64,000 nt of DNA from the NCBI GenBank assembly GCA_947168855.1, contig CAMVNO010000001.1, positions 387,077-451,076 of the forward strand. Reading direction: 5' to 3'. Both the position numbers and the translations under genes were made by a program. This document shows, one piece after another, positions 15,267 to 23,224 of this stretch (position 1 is the stretch's first letter; every line of letters starts with the position of its first letter). Under the pieces are notes generated by a model. It made no database searches. It was not told the DNA's origin and was given only the letters and a program-made list of their open reading frames with translations. Origin of the DNA: an uncultured Clostridia bacterium. Its GTDB lineage: Bacteria; Bacillota; Clostridia; Christensenellales; CAG-138.

Positions 15267-18191
15267 TCAGTTCGCCATGTATGCATCCGCCGCGGCAGAA
15301 TATCCGTAGATTGCAGCTGCAGCATTCGTCGCATTGGCGTTGTTCGGATATGCACTAAGCAGGACCTTTACATAAGCCAGTGCCGAAGCGGTGATTGTCG
15401 CGCTGCCGTTTCCCGTGGTAATGACGATCGTATGGGACTCCGAAAGCATATGCGCCGGAATGTTTGCGATCTGCACAGCCTTGCTCGTGCCGAGTTCCGT
15501 CACATTGATCGCGGTGCCATCCACCGTTGCAGTAAGCGTTCCGATGTAGCCGCTCGCGACCCTAAACAGAATGCGCATCTCCGTCGCACTGTCGCACACA
15601 AGTGCAAACGAGAGCTTTCTGAAATCCGGTGTACCGTCAGGCGTGCAGGAGAATGCAATCTCTTGAGCCACAGTTGCGATCTCGCCGGAATCATAGCTTT
15701 CCGTATAGGACTTGTCCATCTCGAAGTAATCGCCGTTCTCGCCGAACGTCCAGCCCTTCTGCGCCGCAAGGAACGCCTGCACATGATGACCGTAATCCGC
15801 GACAGACTCGATCAGCGTCTGCGTCTTTGGGTCAAACTGCGCCTGTTTTTCGTCGTAAGCCTTAAAGTAATCCTTAACGGCGTAGACCTTTTCGACCGTC
15901 TTTTCCGTGCCGTTCTGCGTATAGTGGAACGTCGCGGTGATCGGTTCCGCCATCATGACCGCGGTCACATAGCAGACGAACGCCTGGGTCTGGCTGCTCT
16001 TCTTTAACTTGGATGCGCTGTAATCCACGCGCTCCGTGCAGGTGCCGTGCGGAACGCTGAAGGTCATGTAGCTCGTGCTGTAATCCACGCCCTCGATCTC
16101 CGGCAGATCCATATTGAAGCTGACGCCGATCAGACCGTCCAGAATGAGGTTCTGACTCGCAAAGGTCGGCTCCGCCGCGGGCGCGTCCTCCACAAGCTTG
16201 TAGAGATAGACGGCGGCGGTGATATGCGAACTTTCTGCATAGCAGGAGAAGCAAGCGCTTTCTCCATTATAGTGCATATAGCCGCGGGTATTTTCGCCCT
16301 GCGCAACGGGAACCGTTGCGCCGTCGTCTTCAAACGTGATACTGAACTTACCATTATCATCAAGCTCGGTCTCGGTGCGCAGCCAGTTCTTTTTGTTTGT
16401 TTCGTTTCCTGCCGCATACAGATAGCCGCCCGTCACTTCGTCGTGGAACGCCCAATTGTTCCCCTCAGCCTCAAGCGTAAACTCAAATGCGAGCGCATCC
16501 GCCGCCGCGGTCGCGATCCAGCTCTCGTCCAGCGTCAGCGTCGTGCCTTCCACACCGGTCACCTTGTACTGTGCACGGTTGTTGGAAGTCTGGTTCGACA
16601 TGAGATAGAGCTCATCCACAAAGAGCTCGCTCGCGATCAGGTACGTGCCGCCGTCGACGAGTCCTTCGGTGGAGGTCACGAGCTCATATGTTCTGGCTAC
16701 GAGTTCCTTCCAGGTTGCAGTGAAAGTTGCGTCGTCCGTAAGCTCGATCTCGGTGCCTGCCGCAAAGACGTCGCCGTTATCCGCCTGCCAGCCGTTAAAC
16801 ACCTTGCCTTCCGGCGCAGTAAACGGGCAATCCGGAAGCGTATAGGGGCTGGTAACGTCTTCAATCGTCTGCGGCTCGCCTTCCGCGTCGCCCGGATTCA
16901 GCGTCACGGTGTAGGTCGTCTCGGGCGTCGGACCTTCGCCGTCCTCAGAGAAGAACTGGAAGGTGTAGATCGCCGCATTCGAGGTGTTCAGGGAATACAC
17001 GGTGAAATATCCGCCGTAATACTCGATGTACTGCGCTTTGCCGCTAAAGTTCGCGGAATCGCACTTGATATAGTAGTTGTCTGTACCGGCAGCTGCGGTC
17101 TCAAGCTGGAAGAGCGTGTTTGCGCCCTGCTCGTCAACGAGCTGTACGTTGGTGCCGTCCGCTTCGAGATACTTGCCGTCGGCGGTCGCGAAGGTGTACT
17201 TGCCGTCGGCGACCGAGACCGTCAGACGGACCGCCTCGGCGGGCACCGCAAGGACGTTGTCGGTCAGCGTCGCGTCGGCAGCGACGAGCTCATGCTTCTT
17301 GTTGTTATAGAGGTAATCCTCGCCGGTCATGACCTTGCCCGCCGCCGGATAATAGATAACGACCGTGTCGCCGTTCTCCGGCACGCGCTTCAGCATCATG
17401 TCGGTGTCGTTGACGACGGGCAGATCCTTCCACTGTGCGATAAACGTCGTGTTACCGGTCAGCGTATAGGAATTGCCGGGCGCATACATGCCCTCGTCTC
17501 CATCGACCGTCCAGTAATCGAACTCCTTGCCCTCCGGCGCGGTGAATCCGCATGCCGGAAGCGTATAGGGGCTCGCGGTCGTTACGTTCGCCATCGTGCC
17601 GCTGCCGCCGTTCGCATCAAAGGAAACGGTGTAGGTTGTTGCGGGCGGCGTGTCGCCGTCCTGCGACCATGTGATCTCGATCTCATCAAGATACATTGCT
17701 CCGCTTTGGGAACGCATACCGATATACTCGTAATCGCCGGAGATCGTAAGCGTCGTTTTATTGTCCGTATCTCTCTTGTTGAATTCCAAAGACCCAAGCT
17801 TCGTGCCCTGCGTGCTGCTGTTGTACAGATCTGCAGCGGAAGAATACGCGCTGTTTTTGCCGTATATGTCGAGCGTTCTGCCCGCGGAAGTGTAGGTATT
17901 CCACGTTACGACAATCTTCGTCGCCTTGCCGCCGGAAACGGTGGTCACGATGCCCGAGTTATTGCCGCTGGTTCTCAACTGAATGGCTTCGTTTCCGCCA
18001 GCGGACTGCCCCGCGTAGACGGCGCCGGATGTGCCGGTTCCGGTCCATGTAGTGTAGTTTGTTCCGCTAACGCCGGTAAATGCAAGGTCCAGCTTATCCG
18101 CGACCGGCGCTTCCGCCATTGCAACCGTCGGCAGCATGGCAAGCACCATGCAAACCGCCAGAAGCAGGGACAAACATTTCTTACGATTCAT
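15267..18191 (-). CDS. Large secreted protein with InlB B-type repeats
   Basis: A 974-residue exported protein. A signal peptide (MNRKKCLSLLLAVCMVLAML, cleaved after VAMAEA) is followed by a lectin-like beta domain to about 185. Two InlB B-type repeats of about 70 residues each follow (the first has FDANGGSGTM, ending TFIAQWKD; the second ends TFTATWKE), separated by a 150-residue beta-rich module; a similar module follows the second. The C-terminal 250 residues are not recognised. There is no LPXTG motif or transmembrane anchor. Such proteins act at the cell surface or in adhesion; a specific ligand cannot be inferred. It lies 39 bases downstream of a lipoprotein gene and is probably cotranscribed. 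Confidence 0.85.
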   Translation of the reverse strand: MNRKKCLSLLLAVCMVLAMLPTVAMAEAPVADKLDLAFTGVSGTNYTTWTGTGTSGAVYAGQSAGGNEAIQLRTSGNNSGIVTTVSGGKATKIVVTWNTYTSAGRTLDIYGKNSAYSSAADLYNSSTQGTKLGSLEFNKRDTDNKTTLTISGDYEYIGMRSQSGAMYLDEIEITWSQDGDTPPATTYTVSFDANGGSGTMANVTTASPYTLPACGFTAPEGKEFDYWTVDGDEGMYAPGNSYTLTGNTTFIAQWKDLPVVNDTDMMLKRVPENGDTVVIYYPAAGKVMTGEDYLYNNKKHELVAADATLTDNVLAVPAEAVRLTVSVADGKYTFATADGKYLEADGTNVQLVDEQGANTLFQLETAAAGTDNYYIKCDSANFSGKAQYIEYYGGYFTVYSLNTSNAAIYTFQFFSEDGEGPTPETTYTVTLNPGDAEGEPQTIEDVTSPYTLPDCPFTAPEGKVFNGWQADNGDVFAAGTEIELTDDATFTATWKELVARTYELVTSTEGLVDGGTYLIASELFVDELYLMSNQTSNNRAQYKVTGVEGTTLTLDESWIATAAADALAFEFTLEAEGNNWAFHDEVTGGYLYAAGNETNKKNWLRTETELDDNGKFSITFEDDGATVPVAQGENTRGYMHYNGESACFSCYAESSHITAAVYLYKLVEDAPAAEPTFASQNLILDGLIGVSFNMDLPEIEGVDYSTSYMTFSVPHGTCTERVDYSASKLKKSSQTQAFVCYVTAVMMAEPITATFHYTQNGTEKTVEKVYAVKDYFKAYDEKQAQFDPKTQTLIESVADYGHHVQAFLAAQKGWTFGENGDYFEMDKSYTESYDSGEIATVAQEIAFSCTPDGTPDFRKLSFALVCDSATEMRILFRVASGYIGTLTATVDGTAINVTELGTSKAVQIANIPAHMLSESHTIVITTGNGSATITASALAYVKVLLSAYPNNANATNAAAAIYGYSAAADAYMAN

Positions 18192-18230
18192 AATTGGTTC
18201 TCCTCCTAATTCTCTGTATCCTCATTCCCC

Positions 18231-18728
18231 TTAAGGAAGTTCAGGCAGTTCGATGGGTCCATTGTCCGGCGTCGTCTCCGGCTCAGGCGTCGGCTCAGGC
18301 GTAGGCGTCGGCGGCGGGGTCGGCTGTGCCGTCTCGCCGGGCTTCGGCGTAGGCGTCGGCTCGGGTGTTGTGATCGGGATCTCGATCTCGAGCGGATCGT
18401 CGGTTGCGTCGGGCTCTTCCGTGTTGTCCGGCGCTTCGGTCACGATCGGCTCATCCGGGGAGGTCGGCGCTTCGGTCTCGATCGGCGCTTCCGGAGAGGT
18501 CGGCGCGGTATTCTCCGGAGAACTGTTTCCTTCGTTCGGGTTGACAGGCGTAACCACATCCTCGGTGATCGTTTCGCCCTCGTCGGGCTGCGGCGCTTCG
18601 CTCGCAGGAACGGTCTCCAGAGGATCGCTCGTTTGCCCGCTGCAGCTCTTGGAACAGCCCGTAATGCTCGCCGCAAGCAGCAAAAGGCACATAGCCCAGA
18701 TCCATATGGTATTTCGTTTCATCATCAT
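18231..18728 (-). CDS. Lipoprotein with Thr/Pro/Glu-rich chain
   Basis: A 165-residue lipoprotein. The signal ends at a lipobox-like ASITGC near residue 25. The rest is low-complexity, rich in Glu, Pro and Thr (TTPEPTPTPKPGE, TPEPTPEPET), without a folded domain. AAAGGAG is followed by three consecutive ATG codons; the first has a four-base and the third a ten-base spacing, so the exact start is uncertain by two residues. It is followed by the InlB-repeat protein and could act as a wall-spanning spacer or partner. The same linker type recurs in at least five other exported proteins in this window. Confidence 0.8.
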   Translation of the reverse strand: MMMKRNTIWIWAMCLLLLAASITGCSKSCSGQTSDPLETVPASEAPQPDEGETITEDVVTPVNPNEGNSSPENTAPTSPEAPIETEAPTSPDEPIVTEAPDNTEEPDATDDPLEIEIPITTPEPTPTPKPGETAQPTPPPTPTPEPTPEPETTPDNGPIELPELP

Positions 18729-18801
18729 TGCTCTCCTTTAATAAGAATGGCGCGTTTTTCCGGTGCGCAGCCGTCCCGATTGATTCTGCATTCTTCTGAA
18801 T

Positions 18802-18830
18802 ATTTTAGCACAGAGAAGCATAAAGCGCAA
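18802..18830 (-). promoter_or_regulatory. Promoter of the lipoprotein/InlB-repeat operon
   Basis: Minus-strand TTGCGC (18825-18830) and TAAAAT (18802-18807), with a 17-base spacer. Confidence 0.7.
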
Positions 18831-18919
18831 TAGGAAAATCGAACGGACGCCGTATTATTCCTTGTACACGACAATTGAAAAAAAGTGATTTTTTTCTTTT
18901 TATCCGAACAGAGATGTGC

Positions 18920-18925
18920 TATAAT
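18920..18925 (+). promoter_or_regulatory. -10 box of the barnase-like gene
   Basis: A perfect TATAAT lies 20 bases before the start codon. The -35 position holds only TTTTTA in a T-rich tract. Confidence 0.55.
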
Positions 18926-18944
18926 ACCTTAACGGAGGAGTTAT

Positions 18945-19589
18945 ATGAAGCACACGAAACGAATCCTGTCTCTGCTGGTTGCGCTGCTGCTTGCACTGCC
19001 GTTCGGCTGCGTTCGGTATTCCGACCCGATCTCATCGCCGCTCACGCCGCAAAGCGAGATCGACGCGCCGGTTTTTACCCTTGCGCCGACCGACGCGCCT
19101 GCATCGGACGAGACCGATACGCCGGAGGAAACGCCTTCGGAGCTTTTGTCGCCTGCGCCGACCGATATGCCGACGCCGGAACCGACGCCTGTGCCGACGC
19201 CCGAACCGACGCCCGAACCGACCGACACGCCGTGTCCGGTTTCGGAGGACGGCAAGTATTGGACAAAGGACGAGGTCGCGCTGTATATCCACCTCTTCGG
19301 GCATCTGCCGAAAAACTACATCACCAAGAGCAGGGCAAAATCCCTCGGCTGGCCGGGCGGCGGATCGCTCGAGCCGTACGCCCCCGGGTGTTCGATCGGC
19401 GGCGATTATTACGGCAATTACGAGGGGCTTCTGCCGAAGAAAAAAGGGCGTAAGTACACCGAGTGCGACATTGACACGCAAGGCAAAAAGAACCGCGGCG
19501 CAAAGCGCATCGTGTTCAGTAACGACGGACTGATCTATTACACCGACGACCATTACGAATCGTTTACGCTTTTATACGGGGAGGAATGA
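18945..19589 (+). CDS. Barnase-like ribonuclease on a proline-rich stalk
   Basis: A 214-residue exported guanyl-preferring ribonuclease of the barnase family. A signal peptide with a weak lipobox (LPFGC, Cys22) is followed by a TP/EP-rich linker to about residue 95. The catalytic domain then tracks barnase: ITKSRAKSLGW (Lys27 equivalent), ECDI (Glu73), KRIVF (Arg87) and DDHYESF (His102), all retained. The linker and possible lipid anchor are absent from classical barnase, suggesting the enzyme is held on the cell surface. GGAGGAG sits four bases before the ATG. The inhibitor gene follows at once, which fits the need to protect the producing cell. Confidence 0.92.
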   Translation: MKHTKRILSLLVALLLALPFGCVRYSDPISSPLTPQSEIDAPVFTLAPTDAPASDETDTPEETPSELLSPAPTDMPTPEPTPVPTPEPTPEPTDTPCPVSEDGKYWTKDEVALYIHLFGHLPKNYITKSRAKSLGWPGGGSLEPYAPGCSIGGDYYGNYEGLLPKKKGRKYTECDIDTQGKKNRGAKRIVFSNDGLIYYTDDHYESFTLLYGEE

Positions 19590-19590
19590 C

Positions 19591-19866
19591 ATGGAATTCA
19601 TCATCATTGACGGACGGCGCATGACCTCGGTCGAGGCGACCCATGCTTACCTTGCGCATACGCTGCGGCTTCCGGACTGGTACGGACGGAATCTCGATGC
19701 GCTGCACGACTGTCTCACGGATCTTTCCCGCGATGTGTGGATCGTTCTCATCAACGGCGATATCATGGACGAAGCGCTCGGCGACTACGCAAAAAAGCTG
19801 CGCCGCGTTTTCACGGACGTCGGCAATCTGCCCTATGCCTGCCGCTTTACGGAGCATCTTTCCTGA
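19591..19866 (+). CDS. Barstar-family ribonuclease inhibitor
   Basis: A 91-residue cytosolic inhibitor that binds the barnase active site before export. The block LRLPDWYGRNLDALHDCLTD near residues 29-48 matches the barstar helix and loop that carries the barnase-contacting Tyr, Asn and Asp. The gene starts one base after the barnase stop, and its GGGGAGGA site overlaps the end of the enzyme gene, giving tight coexpression of toxin and immunity. It ends at a bidirectional terminator. Confidence 0.93.
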   Translation: MEFIIIDGRRMTSVEATHAYLAHTLRLPDWYGRNLDALHDCLTDLSRDVWIVLINGDIMDEALGDYAKKLRRVFTDVGNLPYACRFTEHLS

Positions 19867-19875
19867 ACCGATATG

Positions 19876-19908
19876 AAAACGCCGCCGGGATCTTTCCGGC
19901 GGCGTTTT
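19876..19908. terminator. Bidirectional terminator after barstar
   Basis: The long stem AAAACGCCGCCGG / CCGGCGGCGTTTT is AT-flanked on both sides and serves barstar and the opposing lipoprotein gene. Confidence 0.9.
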
Positions 19909-19920
19909 GTGTGCTGCGCG

Positions 19921-21015
19921 TCAGTCTGCGTAAAGCAGTTCGTATTCAAAATAATCATCCTGCGAGACGCCGTTGATCTGATAGGGCCAGCCGTCCTCGT
20001 CCATCGTGAACGTGATCACGGCGGTCACACCCTCCAGCGTGCGAACCTCGGCAAACCTGCGCGACTCGTGAAAACGGGTCATGTACAGGATCGTTCCGAC
20101 CGGCAGGGTTGCTTCTTTGCCGTCGATCGTGCATGGCATCTCTCGCTTCAGCTTCAAAAACCAGCCGTAATCGCCGAGGTGCTCTTCATAGTTTTTCAAG
20201 TCCTCTTCGCTCGGCAGGCTGACGGTAAGCCACTCATCGTCGGGCGTGAAGCTCTCGCCGTGGCAGGGGCGGCTTCCGGTCTGCGTCCCGAGCAGATCGG
20301 TGCCTTCGCTGCGGTAGAGAATGCCGTCGCTCCCGAGCCCGACCGAGATGCCGTCCAGCGCTTCCCCGCGAACGAACTTGCCCTTTTCGATGTGCAGCGG
20401 AATGGTGATATAGTCGTCCGATCCTGTGTCGATCGAAACGACCAGATCCGTATACGGGGTGGTCGGATCCAGGTCGATCAGCATCGCGTACATGAGATCG
20501 GCGCCGTCCTTCAGCTTGATTTTGATCTTGCCCGCCGTGATGGTCGTCCGGTTCCTTTTATAATCGAGCTTGAATGAGATCTTCTCCGCCTTGCCGTCTC
20601 CGTTCAGATCGAAGGTGAACATCCGCCCTTCCTTCTTGCCCTTCGGGTTCATCTTGAACATGTTGTAGACGACCGGCAGATCGGTCTTCTTGAGCTTTTG
20701 GGTCGGTTTGTAGCTCTGCGGCGCGCCGTAAACCAGCTGCGGCATGAGTTCCGGCGTCGGCTCCGGCGTCGGCGCTTCGGTCGGTTCCGGCGTCGGCGTC
20801 TCGGTGGGTTCCGGCGTCGGTTCGGGCGTTTCCGGGGTTGCCTGTGCGCTTTCCTGCAGCGCTTCCGCTTGCGGTCGGTCCGTCGTCGTCAAAATCGCGC
20901 CCGCCGACTCCTCCGGCTGCTGTCCGATGACGTTCGGATTCTCCGGTGCGCTGCCGGCGCAGGCAACGCCCGCCGCCATCATCAAGCATAAAATGATCGC
21001 TGTCATTTTTTTCAT
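19921..21015 (-). CDS. Exported protein with PEPT linker and beta-rich domain
   Basis: A 364-residue exported protein. The signal MKKMTAIILCLMMAAGVACA ends in a possible lipobox Cys (GVAC). A Glu/Pro/Thr linker follows (TPETPEPTPEPTETPTPEPT region, residues 50-85), then a domain with FDLNGDGKAEKISFKLD, which resembles an FG-GAP or EF-hand-like calcium loop. The C-terminal half, ending with YFEYELLYAD, is unassigned. The ATG at 21015 follows GGAGGA by five bases; the longer upstream frame runs through the promoter region and is rejected. It faces the barnase module across a shared terminator. Confidence 0.8.
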   Translation of the reverse strand: MKKMTAIILCLMMAAGVACAGSAPENPNVIGQQPEESAGAILTTTDRPQAEALQESAQATPETPEPTPEPTETPTPEPTEAPTPEPTPELMPQLVYGAPQSYKPTQKLKKTDLPVVYNMFKMNPKGKKEGRMFTFDLNGDGKAEKISFKLDYKRNRTTITAGKIKIKLKDGADLMYAMLIDLDPTTPYTDLVVSIDTGSDDYITIPLHIEKGKFVRGEALDGISVGLGSDGILYRSEGTDLLGTQTGSRPCHGESFTPDDEWLTVSLPSEEDLKNYEEHLGDYGWFLKLKREMPCTIDGKEATLPVGTILYMTRFHESRRFAEVRTLEGVTAVITFTMDEDGWPYQINGVSQDDYFEYELLYAD

Positions 21016-21184
21016 ACCGATCCTCCGTTTCTCCCTTTCGGTACTGCCCGCCGTGCAAATGGCGCTCTTTTCGTATAGTATACCATGCCGGAAACTCAAA
21101 CGCAAACGATTCGCTGCTTTCCCATATAACGGACAGGTGCTCCGGTATGCTGTTGCTGTAAGAAACAAACGGGAGGATAGAAAC

Positions 21185-21334
21185 ATGCTTGAACAGATTC
21201 GATACCGTTTTCTGATGCGGCGGCTCCAACGGGAAATTGCGCAGACGGTGCGCGGCAAGGCAGCCCCCGGACGCGCGGAAAAGATAAAAACCGCGGCGCT
21301 GACTGCTTGCAAAGCGTACGGAACTATTGTATAA
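21185..21334 (+). CDS. Possible 49-aa basic small protein
   Basis: Starts at ATG 21185 with GGGAGG about eight bases upstream and ends exactly within the -10 box of the next gene. The sequence is basic and helical (MLEQIRYRFLMRRLQREIAQ), with no signal peptide. It has no recognisable family. Support is limited to the ribosome site and composition. Confidence 0.42.
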   Translation: MLEQIRYRFLMRRLQREIAQTVRGKAAPGRAEKIKTAALTACKAYGTIV

Positions 21335-21335
21335 T
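21307..21335 (+). promoter_or_regulatory. Strong promoter, possibly for a leaderless mRNA
   Basis: TTGCAA (21307-21312) and a perfect TATAAT (21330-21335), with a 17-base spacer. The start codon at 21342 is where transcription should begin. Confidence 0.75.
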
Positions 21336-21341
21336 ACAGGT

Positions 21342-22274
21342 ATGAGATCGTTGCCTCGCTTCTTTGCGTTATTCCTTGCGCTGTGTCTGCTGTCGGCGCT
21401 CGTCTGTTCATGCGCGGATACGCCGGAACCGGCTGACGCAGAGAAAACCGCATTGCGGGAAGCGCTCAACGCGGCGCGTCCGGAAACGCCTGCCGCCGGC
21501 AGTCCCTCGCTCGACGTGATTGTGATCGACGTCGGACAGGGCGACAGCATTCTGCTGATTTCGCCGGAAGGCAAAACGATGCTGGTCGACGCGGGACCCC
21601 CGGGCGCATTCGATCGCATCCGCGAAACGCTCGATGCGCATCATGTCGATTCGCTTGACGTTGTCGTCGCCACGCACCCGCACGAGGATCACATCGGCTC
21701 CATGGCGGACGTGCTGAACGCATATCCGGTCGGGACGTTCGTTACGATCCCGCCGACGCGGGAAATCCGCGCAAACGCCGTGGATGCGGCGCTCTCGGAA
21801 AACCGCTGCGCCGTCGTATACGCGGAGGGCGGAACGACATTACCGTGGGCGGAGAGCTGCACCGTGACGGTTCTGAACCCGGTGCCGGGCTATGCCGCGG
21901 AGCCGGAGGACCTCAACGACCGGTCCGTCGTTCTGCATGTGCGATACGGGGATACCGCCATTCTTTTGACCGGCGACGCCGAAGAGCTTGCGGAAAAGCG
22001 CATGCTCGACACCTTCCCGCGATCCATGCTCCGCGCGGACGTGCTGAAGCTCGGACACCACGGCTCGTCAAGCTCAACGGGCTTCTCGTTCTTCCTCGCG
22101 GTGGACCCGGATTTTGCGGTCGCCTCCTGCGGCGCGGGCAACGATTACGGTCATCCGCACAAAGACACGCTTTCGCTGCTGTATGATACCCATACAGCGT
22201 TTTACAGCACCGATACGGACGGCACCGTGACCTTCCGGTTGGACGGCAAAACGGTGTCCGTCGATCCATCTTGA
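21342..22274 (+). CDS. Exported ComEC-like metallo-beta-lactamase-fold hydrolase
   Basis: A 310-residue lipoprotein or secreted hydrolase. A signal ends with ALVCSC, and the MBL fold resembles the C-terminal domain of ComEC: DVGQGDSILL near 61, the metal ligands THPHEDHIGS near 108, LLTGDAE near 205 and KLGHHGSSSST near 231. It lacks the ComEC channel domain, so it is likely a free extracellular nuclease or phosphodiesterase rather than a DNA importer. No Shine-Dalgarno is seen, and the -10 box ends six bases before the ATG. A TTG start 15 bases upstream overlaps the -10 box and is rejected. The zinc-ribbon gene follows 11 bases later. Confidence 0.85.
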   Translation: MRSLPRFFALFLALCLLSALVCSCADTPEPADAEKTALREALNAARPETPAAGSPSLDVIVIDVGQGDSILLISPEGKTMLVDAGPPGAFDRIRETLDAHHVDSLDVVVATHPHEDHIGSMADVLNAYPVGTFVTIPPTREIRANAVDAALSENRCAVVYAEGGTTLPWAESCTVTVLNPVPGYAAEPEDLNDRSVVLHVRYGDTAILLTGDAEELAEKRMLDTFPRSMLRADVLKLGHHGSSSSTGFSFFLAVDPDFAVASCGAGNDYGHPHKDTLSLLYDTHTAFYSTDTDGTVTFRLDGKTVSVDPS

Positions 22275-22285
22275 AAGGAGTAGCC

Positions 22286-22939
22286 ATGAAAACCTGTCCC
22301 GTTTGTCAAAAAGTCCTGACCGATCAGGCAAAATTCTGTTTTTTCTGCGGCGCATCGCTGCTGAATGCCGATGCGGAACCGGCCGTTCCTGCAGTTGAAC
22401 CCGATCCGGAACCGGTCGAACCCGATGCCGTCGGGTCCATGCCGACCGAGATCCCGCTCTCGGAACAAGTTGAAGAGGAGCCGATCCTTGTGCCGGAACC
22501 GGAACCTGTACCGGAACCGGAACCCGTGCCGGAGCATGAACCCGTGCCGGAACCCGAGCCCGTGCCGGAGGCGGAACCCGAGCCCGTGCCGGAGCCGACG
22601 CCCGTTCCCGTCCAGCCGGAAACGGTCCAGCCGGAACCGGTCCAGCCGAAGCCGGAACAGCCGATCATGCTGGCGACCGATTCCCGCTCGCTGATGACCA
22701 CGCCGGGATACATCTTCACAACGATCCTGTTCCACATTCCCCTCATCGGCCTGATCTTCATGATCGTCTGGGGATGCGGAAAAACGAAAAACCTTTCCCG
22801 CAAGCGCTTCTCCCTCGCCTGCCTGATTATGCGACTCATCGGATACATCGTCGTGCTTTCCGCCGCGGTGTTCCTGCTGATCTGCTTCTCGGGCAAGTTC
22901 CCGATCCTGACCAAAGCGTTCGCGGAGTTCTTCTCCTGA
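22286..22939 (+). CDS. Zinc-ribbon membrane protein with EP-rich linker
   Basis: A 217-residue protein. The N-terminal double-cysteine zinc ribbon (CPVCQKVLTDQAKFCFFCG) is followed by a Glu/Pro/Val linker of about 100 residues (repeats of PEPVPEPE). Two C-terminal membrane helices lie at about 140-162 and 180-205. Small zinc-ribbon proteins of this layout are common in Clostridia and their function is mostly unknown. GAAAGGAG (22273-22280) precedes the ATG by five bases. It is probably cotranscribed with the MBL hydrolase upstream. Confidence 0.82.
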   Translation: MKTCPVCQKVLTDQAKFCFFCGASLLNADAEPAVPAVEPDPEPVEPDAVGSMPTEIPLSEQVEEEPILVPEPEPVPEPEPVPEHEPVPEPEPVPEAEPEPVPEPTPVPVQPETVQPEPVQPKPEQPIMLATDSRSLMTTPGYIFTTILFHIPLIGLIFMIVWGCGKTKNLSRKRFSLACLIMRLIGYIVVLSAAVFLLICFSGKFPILTKAFAEFFS

Positions 22940-23166
22940 GACGAGGCTGTTGCAAATGGCGGCAGACCATTTTCAGCAGATAGAGAAACAATATCCTTGT
23001 AGGTAGAATGGGCGAGAAGGTCGCCCATTCTTTTGATTATTTGCTGAAAATCAGCCGACGTTTTCACCATTTCGCATACGTCAGTATAGCTCATGGCGAA
23101 AGCGCGGTTTCTGCCATCCATATCAACAACCTGTTGATGTGCCGCATAAATTGCGGCTCTTTTTTA
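22940..23166. other. Non-coding gap with a terminator-like hairpin and a possible gene remnant
   Basis: A hairpin GCCGCATAAATTGCGGC followed by TCTTTTTT (about 23142-23165) would end plus-strand transcripts. On the minus strand an open frame from about 23160 down to 22940 reads sensibly (it includes MSYTDVCEMVKTSADFQQII) but runs into the antisense of the zinc-ribbon gene. It has no ribosome site and lower GC than the flanks, so it may be a decayed gene. Confidence 0.4.
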
Positions 23167-23195
23167 TTGCACTCCGATCATTCGTATGATATAAT
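23167..23195 (+). promoter_or_regulatory. Promoter of the LRR giant gene
   Basis: TTGCAC (23167-23172) and TATAAT (23190-23195) with a 17-base spacer. Confidence 0.8.
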
Positions 23196-23224
23196 ATTTG
23201 TAAGAAATTCTCGGAGAGGAACCT

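Noticed and set aside
16047..18209. Plus-strand frame of 720 codons opposite the InlB-repeat gene
   Set aside because: Antisense shadow; the minus-strand protein has a clear signal peptide and domain repeats.
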